From: Clonostachys chloroleuca | Taxonomy: Eukaryota > Ascomycota > Sordariomycetes > Hypocreales > Bionectriaceae | Direction of reading: 5' to 3' | Assembly (NCBI GenBank): GCA_037952775.1 | Contig: JBANAY010000003.1 | Coordinates: 30,752,001 to 30,816,000, forward strand | DNA: 64,000 nucleotides | In this document: one piece after another, positions 56,715 through 64,000 of the stretch | How the letters are laid out: each line of letters begins with the position of its first letter | Numbering within the stretch: position 1 is the stretch's first letter | Notes under the pieces: model-generated | Databases searched by the model: none | The model's input: only the letters and a program-made list of their open reading frames with translations | What the model was told of the DNA's origin: nothing | Program-made: the position numbers and the translations under genes

Positions 56715-58448
56715 ATGTCCTGGGCACAGGGTACGCATGATTCATGGCCTCAGGGGCCTATTTTCTCTCAAAAGTATCCCAAGAATGTCGAGTTTATCGA
56801 CAATCTCAAGCTTGACAAGAAGCTCCAACCGAAAGAGTACCATATAGAAGGTACCCATCAACGATCGAGAATCCTGTTTACCGATGTGAGGATTCTTGAC
56901 TCTACCGGGCGCGAACCATTTACAGGAGACGTCTTAATTGAAGGTGCGTGGACTTCTAAGTCTGAGACATACGGTGCTAATTGGATATCAGGAGAGAAAA
57001 TAGTCGCTGTCGGCGAAGTAGCAAACAAGGCAGATCTCGAGAGAGATCCGTCCGTCCGCGTTTTCCACGGCCGAGGGAGAACCCTAATGTCTGGCCTTGG
57101 AGATGGACATACCCATTTCACATGGAATGGAGGTGATCTCAACCGGCTAGGTGAACTTGATGTTGAGGAGCACGTACTCTTAACAATTAAGAGTGCCCAA
57201 TGCTTCTTAGACTCTGGATATACCATGTATGTAATGAAGCTGCTACTTCGATTTCGTCGATAAGTTAACATATCCAGGTGCTTCGGGGCAGCTGCGGCCA
57301 AAGATCGTCTTGATGTAGTGGCCCGAGACGCCATCAATGCTGGCGATATCCCTGGTCCGAGATACCTAGCCAATGCTCGAGAGATTGCAAAGCCAGAAGG
57401 AGAGCTAGTAGCAGGAATTACTCGGTTTGCCGAAGGCCCGGATGGTAAGCACTGATGGTTCTCTGAAAGAGCTCGGCTAACTTCTCTACCAGAGATGCGC
57501 GAGGTGATCAAGCACAACATTCAAAATATCGGCGTGGATAACATCAAAATAAGCATTTCTGGGGAAGAAATAACGGAGATTAGGTCAGCACAGGACTGCT
57601 ATTTTTCAGACGAGGATATGATTGCTTGTGTGGATGAGGCTCACAAGTACGGTAAGAGAATCTGTGCACACGCAAGAGCGCGAGACTCGGTTAAGATGTG
57701 TGTGAAGCATGGGGTGGATGTTATTTACCATGGCTCCTATATCGATGACGAAGGTGTGTATGACTGTTGCGTTTCTATTTTATGTGCTGCGACTGACGAT
57801 ATCAGGCATGGACATGCTTGAACGAGAGAAACACAAGTACATTGTCGTACCGGCAATCAACTGGCTTTATGCCACGACTTACGAGGCCGAGGCTTTTGGT
57901 TACACCTATGACGCAGCTGAGAAGGCCGGGTATAAACGGGAACTTGATATTGCTGTTGCAGGATTGCGGGAGATGCATCGACGCGGGATTGTTGTGTTGC
58001 CGGGAGGGTGAGTAGGCGCGGTGCCAAGAAGTCTGCATCCAGCATTACTAACTTCTGATCCAGGGATTACGGTTTTGCGTGGACGCCCCACGGGACGTAT
58101 GCGCGCGATCTCGAACACTTCGTGAAGTTGCTTGGCTTTTCACCTCACGAGAGCATCATCGCCGCCACTGCCGGTGTTGCTGCCCTCATGATGCGAGGAC
58201 ATGAGCTCGGCAAGATTCAACCGGGCTACTACGCAGATTGCATTCTCGTCGACGGGGATCCTCTGAAAGACATCTCGATATTGCAGGATCACGACCGATT
58301 GAATGTCATCATAATGAATGGGCGAGTACATAAGGCTGGGCGCAGGGAATATATAAGTGATATGTCTGGGGCTCTGTCGACGGGGATTCCGAAACATCTC
58401 ACGGAAGAGTTTCCAGAGAAGAAGCCCGCTATGCAAAAGTCTTATTAA
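56715..58448 (+). CDS. Metal-dependent amidohydrolase (imidazolonepropionase-like)
   Basis: Six exons: 56715-56943, 56992-57226, 57278-57444, 57493-57753, 57806-58007 and 58064-58448. The first intron (56944-56991, 48 nt) keeps the frame open if retained but removing it restores the conserved DVLIEGEKIVAVG strand. Motifs in order: SGLGDGHTHFTWNGG (HxH metal site), NIKISISGEE (region of the bridging Lys), RICAHARA and VIYHGSYID (metal His residues), LPGGDYGFAWTPHGTYAR (catalytic Asp), then the C-terminal GKIQPGYYADCILVDGDPL that folds back on the N-terminal sandwich domain. The enzyme would hydrolyse an amide or lactam bond; the substrate is unknown. No signal peptide, so cytosolic. It closes the presumed catabolic neighbourhood. 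Confidence 0.92.
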
Positions 58449-58765
58449 ATAGTCGAGCCGAATGAAATGGTTACTATATTGTGCGCAACATACTCCTAAA
58501 TGCGATGTATAGGACCATGAGAACAGAACCATCTCTTATGCCTATGTATAGTTCCGAGGTCTTGTGTATTTATCCATATCTTTATTTCTTAATCCTCTCC
58601 TTAGGAAAGTCTTTAAGTTCTATATACTTGTAATAGAAACAGCGTTAAGATTCTTAAACCTGGTTATAATCAACTGCTGCCTTTCATCAACCCCCAACCG
58701 GAAGCTGCTCTTTGTAATTCAATGGAGAAACCCAACATAGCATTTAGACATTACTTGACCGAGGG
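58449..58765. other. Convergent 3' spacer
   Basis: AT-rich spacer between two convergent genes; no gene seen. Confidence 0.5.
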
Positions 58766-59611
58766 TTAGGTACTAGTTACAAATTTCATCAGCCGACCCC
58801 AAATGTATAGTCCATCGTGAGGAGTGGTGATACTTGAAATTGTGCTATTTCCCACGTAGCTGCCGTCATCTGAGTCGAGTAGATTCTGTGATATCTCTGA
58901 CGATAGCTCCGGATGCCCTTGTAAGGTCATAACATTCCCGCTCTCGCTAAGCAGAATCTCATTATTGCTTCCAAGTAGCTTGAAGCCTGGTGCGGGTTCA
59001 GACACTACACGTTTGTGGTATTTATGGATCTTCTAGTTGTCACCTAACGTCAGCCTTTGGCGTTGATAAATGTCACGGGCGGAATTGACTCACCAAAGAA
59101 CTCCGTCCATCGAAGAACTTTTGGCCTTCAGCGGTGAGATTTATAGTCTCGACACCTATCTATATTATGCCAGATCCGTTAGTTCAGTACGAACGTTGCA
59201 TCACCGTTCTCCCCATCCTAGCGATGGTTTGCTTCTATCTGGGAGCCTTACACTTACATTTGACTTGTTCAAAACGTCCAATTCTCCCCCGAGCGCAAAC
59301 TGGATAGCTTGGTGACCCCAGCATAGACCCAATAGTTTGGTCCCGTTGCTGTCTTTGGCAACTTGGCGAATCAAGGCCAAGGCCTGTTCTACCCAGGGCA
59401 ATGGGACGTCGGAAATGAGGTTAAATGTGCCTCCACTCAGAACGATCAGATCGTATCGAGAGTAGTCGGGCAGATTCTCACCACTCGCTAGGCGACAGAC
59501 GTCGATTTCGGCATCTGGCGCAAGCCTTCGGATGTTAGCAGAGAATGACTCCACAGACAACTGACCCCAGGGCTTGTTAGTGGCGAAGTTAAGAACAATG
59601 AGAACCTTCAT
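58766..59611 (-). CDS. Class I glutamine amidotransferase-like protein (GMP synthase-type domain)
   Basis: Exons 59258-59611, 59094-59159 and 58766-59032; introns 59160-59257 and 59033-59093. About 228 aa, the usual size of stand-alone fungal GATase1 proteins. It begins MKVLIVLNFATNKPWGQLS; LIVLSGGTFNLIS precedes LLGLCWGHQAIQFALGG with the nucleophile Cys; the short middle exon gives IGVETINLTAEGQKFF; KIHKYHKRVV and NVMTLQGHPELSSEI complete the triad (His and Glu in HPE). The family hydrolyses glutamine or gamma-glutamyl compounds, or acts as a peptidase C26 relative. The acceptor at 59160 is chosen because it yields the conserved IGVETINL strand. Cytosolic, no signal peptide. Confidence 0.9.
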
Positions 59612-60790
59612 GGTTGCGCGTGTTTAGAGACGAGGCAAATTCCAAAGAAAGGGCGGACAATCAGTTGGAATCAGCTGCAACCAAAAGTCCTAGTGCTGCT
59701 GTTAACTATCGCAGTACCCCGCAACGATCAACATCTCTATTGGTGTCGGAGATATGGCACCATATCTCCCCGGTGGATTGATATTTCGCGCATATGGCGA
59801 CATCAAGCGTCTTAAAGTCACCTAGATCCATAAAGAAAATAGCAGGTTGGGCTCTATTATCGGATTGCAATCCGGCAATAACAAGCTTTTGCTCACCTCC
59901 AGCGTTGTCAACGAGCGCCCCGGTGATGTGAAAGCCGCTCTTCGTCATGGGCTGCCATTGCCGTCCATTCTCTCCCCCCAATTTTGAATAATTCCTTCCC
60001 AGGCATCCTCCATGTTGACTCTACCTGTCACGGCAGGCGGCTGAAACAATGATCAAAAAGGCTGATCTCATGCTGCCATGGAGATACATTTCCAGGGCGA
60101 CAATCATCAGCTCACCATACAAAAATATCAATATCTACATTAATCCGGGCTTTCGACTTCTTTTCTAGAAACTCACTATAACGCATTAAGTCTGGGAACT
60201 TCTCGGGACGTTCCTGGCCTATAACAACTCAAGATCAATCGAGCCTCCTCCTATAGTGCCTCCTCCTATAGTTGAGATGAGGTTTTTGGCTTGACAACCA
60301 AGTGAATCCGGCTGTGTTGGTAGCTATGTGAATCTCACAGCATTGACAAGCCTCGGTGCTTCTTTATAATTGCTCCTGGTACGTATATTATCCACGAGCC
60401 AACCTCAAACGGGGAACGGAGGGGTGTTGTGATTCATAGAAGAAGTTACGCCGGTGGGTTAAAAACCTGCAACTTTCATTCACTCTGACCTCTCGCTACA
60501 GTGATTTCAACTCTGATTGGGCAAGAGACTACAATAATTTATTGCAGCTGCCTGGCCATGTAGGAATGGTTCTGTCAGACCCCAGTCGTGGACTGTAACC
60601 ACGCAGGCATCGTGTTAAGTGGTTCCCTCAGCTTGATCTTATCCATAGCGCCTTCGACAGCGCTGTACCCTCGATCATCACTATCGTGAAGAAGACTCTT
60701 CATTAGCAACCGTCCTTTTATATCTCTCATGCCGATAATAGCGGAAGGGCCTGATATTCTTGAAGAAATCTTGAAGGAAATGGAGTAAAC
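59612..60790. other. Intergenic with an unrecognised frame-broken stretch
   Basis: On the minus strand 59706-60023 reads MEDAWEGIIQNW, then a frame slip at a run of six G, then GGENGRQWQPMTKSGFHITG and FFMDLGDFKTLDVAICAKY up to a stop. It looks like the end of a real but broken gene; no family recognised. The rest shows nothing. Confidence 0.4.
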
Positions 60791-62657
60791 TTACAAAGTG
60801 TACATAGCTCCATCCCATTGACCCTCCGCATCGACATGCACCCATACACTGACAGTCCTCGGACCAACCCTAAAATTGCCCATGCCGTCCGCATCAATCA
60901 TGACCTCACCCCAGGTCTGTTCAAGGAGATCGGACCATCTCTCCCCTGCGTGGCCTTTTCCTACACACATTTGTTTGGCGGTGGAAGCCCATCCGATATT
61001 AATTATCACAGCGATGCCAGCTCCCGCAGAATGCGATGGGTGCCCATGCCGTGTAAACCCAGCACATGATGAAGAATCTTCGAAATAGAGCGTCTCGGTT
61101 CCGTATGCCCATAGCTTACGAGCTCGAATGAGGCGAGATATGATGCGACCATTGCCATGCGGTGGCCGAGGTAACGTTGGCTCCCGAGTTCCATAAAGAT
61201 CTGCCCAGAAGACACAGGGGACTCCAAAGTTCTCACGCAATAGGATGATGGAGTAGGCTATCGGGAGGAACCACGGTTCAATTATCGTCTTTAGAAAATC
61301 AGTATCCCTGAACATGGAACGGTAATCAATGGAAGAGGGGCAAGAGAGGAGTAGACGTAAAAAAAAAGGGGCGAAATTGATATGGGAAATACCTCAAGGC
61401 TTTGTCCAGCTTGCTTCAAGTTGTTAGCATTAGCTCTTCTGATCAAAATATCGACGCACCGTATCGTGATTAACAACAAATGTCTATGGTAGATGATGTC
61501 AATACCCGTTAGTCATGGCAAACCATTCTTGAAAAACAACTTACCACAGCATTTTTAGGCTTCACTGCCGCCAGGCTACCATGAAACACTTGTCTTACGT
61601 CCGTAAGAATACCCCTTGAGACGTTGTAGAAATTTGTTAATAATGGCACGTCAAAGAGCGACATCCGGTGGTTCATATACTCGATGTAGGCAGAAAGGAC
61701 CTTGGCGTCAGCTCTCCAATACTCGCCCACAATGAACCAATCGGTTCCGTTATTGACGTTCTGGTCGATATGGCGGACAAAGTCGCGCAGAAATGAAGCC
61801 GAGAAATGCTTAATCGCATCTAGGCGCAGACCCCCGAGCCTCAACTGCGAGGAAAGCCACTCTACCCAGTGGAAGAGATCCTTTCGGACTTCAGGATGGC
61901 TATGGTCAATATCCTGACCCAAACTAAAGAATCAACCACGCGTGTCAGTAACAAACGATTCAAGCAAGAGGAACAAGAACGTACAGAAAGTCGTAATTCG
62001 CAAGTTCCTCGTCAACATCGTATGCCCAGTCTTTGCCTTGCAAACGCCACACCCCGCTGCGTTTAGTCTTCTCGTCGTAATCAACTCCTGTGAAGTGATC
62101 TTTACTCCACTTCATGGAGCTATATTTCTCCCCGCGGCCCGGAAAGTCATATTTGGTCCAGGCCTTGATTTTCGTTGGTCTGCCAATGCTTTTCGTGCGG
62201 TCTACACGATACAATTAGACGAATAAAAACTTATCACCAAGGGAACCATGCCTTCTGGGTCAACTTTGACTGCTCGAACAGACTCGGTACTGTCGGCACC
62301 CATCTTGTGGTTCAAAATCGCATCGAACAAAATGGAAACTCCATGCTTGTTTGCGGATTCTGATAGCTGGACAAGCTCTTGCTTATCACCATACTTAGTC
62401 CGCTTAGTCCCGTGATGCTCAAACTCGCCTAGGTCATAAAGGTCATATGCATCATAACCTTCGCTTGTGGGCCTCATAGCTTTCGTCGCTGGAGGTATCC
62501 AGATGCTGGTGATGCCCACCGACGCAAGATCTCGCATGGATCGAGAAAGGCGAATCCATTGCTGATGATCAGCAGGGATATACCATTCAAATCCCTGGAA
62601 GATGGTTTGATTAAGAGATACTGAGTTGCCACCCAGGGCTGCTGATTCTCTCTCCAT
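60791..62657 (-). CDS. GH13 alpha-amylase (cytosolic type) with two micro-exons
   Basis: Six exons: 62252-62657, 61985-62201, 61545-61923, 61460-61483, 61393-61413 and 60791-61288. No signal peptide: it starts MERESAALGGNSVSLNQTIF and then QGFEWYIPADHQQW, as in intracellular GH13_5-type enzymes. Conserved regions: DAILNHKMG (region I), GGLRLDAIKHF (nucleophile Asp), FIVGEYWR (acid/base Glu) and, over two exons of 24 and 21 nt, TFVVNHDT|QAGQSLE (transition-state Asp). The C-terminal domain ends WDGAMYTL. Fungal relatives act on maltooligosaccharides or in glucan metabolism. Intron 1 (62202-62251) fits the reading frame only with a GC donor (G|GCATGG) giving VDPEDRTKSIG, so it is either a rare GC-AG intron or a damaged donor. 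Confidence 0.88.
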
Positions 62658-63469
62658 GACGAGACTCCTAGGCTAAGACGCGATACTGATGTTTTCAAGT
62701 CGAAATTCTTATTTCCCCAATATTGCGTCTTTTATTGACAATGGTGACGTCAGAAATGTGACGGAGGGTGAAAGTTACTCCAGCCAATAATATTATTGAT
62801 TCCTAGGTAATAAAAGTTAATGCAGCTGTTCATTGGTTGTGGGTAAGACAGTAATACGTTTCACACGGTGCCTTGATCTATTGAAGGCAGATATCCATTT
62901 AATGTCCGGCTAGGTGGCAACTAGCAAATACTTCTAATATATGTGTATCTACGCTGAGCCCTTGGCAACAAGGGACTTATGGTTGGATATATCTAACTAA
63001 AACATTGGCTACAACTAAGCTCTATCTTATAGAGGGTATCTCCTGGTCAAATCAAATTTGCGAGATTAAATTCGCCGGTTCAAGCAAAATAAATCAAAAT
63101 CGTTTTCAATGATATTCACCCTACTCTTTCAAATATAACGCAATAACCTCGGGGGTATTTGAGAGAAAAAGCCATCCCATTCTTTTTATAGATCGGAGGT
63201 CGGAGGTCAGATTCGACCGGGGAAGTATTTCAAAGACGCCTTGCGCCAAATATATTGTGGCTTGGTTTGCTCCGAAGTCGCTCATCCATTCATCGACAAG
63301 CGTTCTTGAGGAATACGAGAAGAACATAGTGAGATGTCCGCTGATCATCCTGGGTATACACGAGGATGAAGCCTCCTGTAAATCCCTATCCTCTTTCTCA
63401 TTACGAGGCGGAGCTTCCAAAATCCCCGCAAAGTCGAGATAGATGGGCAAAAACCAGCTATTTCCACCA
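62658..63469. other. Intergenic, possible relic
   Basis: Promoter side of the amylase. A 109-codon minus-strand frame at 63121-63450 (MPIYLDFAGILEAPPRN) has no family signal. Confidence 0.35.
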
Positions 63470-63470
63470 T

Positions 63471-64000
63471 CTATACTTCTACTCGGTTGTGATCGGAGGA
63501 ATGTGTGCTTCTGTCAGCTTTAGAGTCGCTTCTGTCCCCGTCCAGAAATCCAGAAAGTGATATTGCCATGTGAACCACCAAGCAATATCCTAGTAATAAG
63601 GTCAACATTATGCCAAGAGAGTCGTGCATGTGGAACTTGGGAATAGCATACCTGATAAAAATACTCCCATTTAAGGCCTTGTTTCGCCGCCACGGAGTTG
63701 TTGACAACTATATCCTCAACGTATGTCTTTTCGGATTCGTCGGATCTGCAACGACAAACGTGATGGATTCGAGAGCAGCCCCATTCTCCGCATGGTAAAG
63801 TGTCGAGGTTGTGCTCGCCGAAGCAGGATCCCACTGGCCAAGTATGTCTATGGAATCGTCCAGCCGATGAATCAGGAGTCCCCTGCACCGGTCGCCGAGT
63901 TTTTGTACCTAGAGAAGTTTCACTCGGAGGAGGTTTGCTTTGGATAGAAACGCGTACCCGGCCTCCAATTTCATGAATGACAGGCGATCGATATGCTCGA
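63471..64000 (-). pseudogene. 3' part of an unrecognised gene with stop and frame break
   Basis: Reading the minus strand from the window edge: HIDRLSFMKLEAGYAFLSK then a TAG, GDRCRGLLIHRLDDSIDILG and ALESITFVVADPTNPKRHT; after a frame change, NNSVAAKQGLKWEYFYQ; after an intron-like gap (GTATGC..ACTAG, about 63596-63651) DIAWWFTWQYHFLDFWTGTE and a stop near 63481. The protein-like quality of each piece suggests a real gene now broken, or one with sequence errors. The family is unknown and the 5' end is outside the window. Confidence 0.45.

Noticed and set aside
59706..59981. Possible lectin-like C-terminus
   Set aside because: No repeating propeller or sugar-binding motif; similarity was only an impression.

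Overview
The window is chromosomal DNA of a filamentous ascomycete (Pezizomycotina). Evidence: short GT-AG introns of about 45-100 nt with CTRAC-like branch points, a tRNA-Gly with a small anticodon-loop intron, typical fungal families (Zn2Cys6 regulator, hydrophobin, AA9 oxygenase, GPR1/FUN34 carrier, Fot1/pogo and gypsy transposons), and a very TA-rich transposon island in which repeat copies differ mainly by C/T and G/A, the footprint of repeat-induced point mutation (RIP). Genus cannot be fixed from the sequence alone.

Layout. 0-2.3 kb: a divergent UbiD (Fdc1-like) / UbiX (Pad1-like) pair for decarboxylating phenylacrylic acids; both carry disabling lesions. 2.6 kb: tRNA-Gly(GCC). 3-6.8 kb: an MDR-type MFS transporter and an Sdt1/Phm8-like nucleotidase. 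7.7 kb: a 55-aa secreted six-cysteine (knottin-like) gene. 9.8-28.2 kb: mostly secreted and wall/polysaccharide proteins: CE12 rhamnogalacturonan acetylesterase, a GPI-anchored repeat protein with a choice-of-anchor-L-like domain and a thrombospondin-type-3 repeat, wrecked GMC oxidoreductase and CE16-like acetylesterase pseudogenes, a secreted WD40-like propeller, an AA9 oxygenase, a DUF1593 protein and a small GPI protein. 28.5-35.1 kb: a DAL5-type permease, a PDC-lactonase-like amidohydrolase and a cytochrome P450, possibly a small catabolic set. 38.3 kb: a hydrophobin.

38.94-46.42 kb is one nested transposon stack, each level with its own target-site duplication: a Fot1/pogo-like DNA element (perfect 42-bp TIRs, TA duplication) was hit by a solo LTR (duplication GGAAT), which was hit by a gypsy retrotransposon (CCCGG), which was hit by a second solo LTR of the same family (TATAC). 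The protein remains are decayed.

47.2-62.7 kb: a secreted protein with a frame break, then a possible catabolic neighbourhood: Zn2Cys6 regulator, GPR1/FUN34 carrier, an in-frame fusion of fumarylacetoacetate hydrolase and alpha/beta-hydrolase, a cytochrome b5-domain protein and an amidohydrolase; then a class I glutamine amidotransferase-like protein and a cytosolic-type GH13 amylase with two micro-exons. The right edge holds remains of an unrecognised gene.

Several genes carry single-base frame breaks, some at homopolymers. Nonsense substitutions in UbiX and the CE16-like gene point to real decay there, but isolated indels elsewhere could be assembly errors and should be checked with reads.
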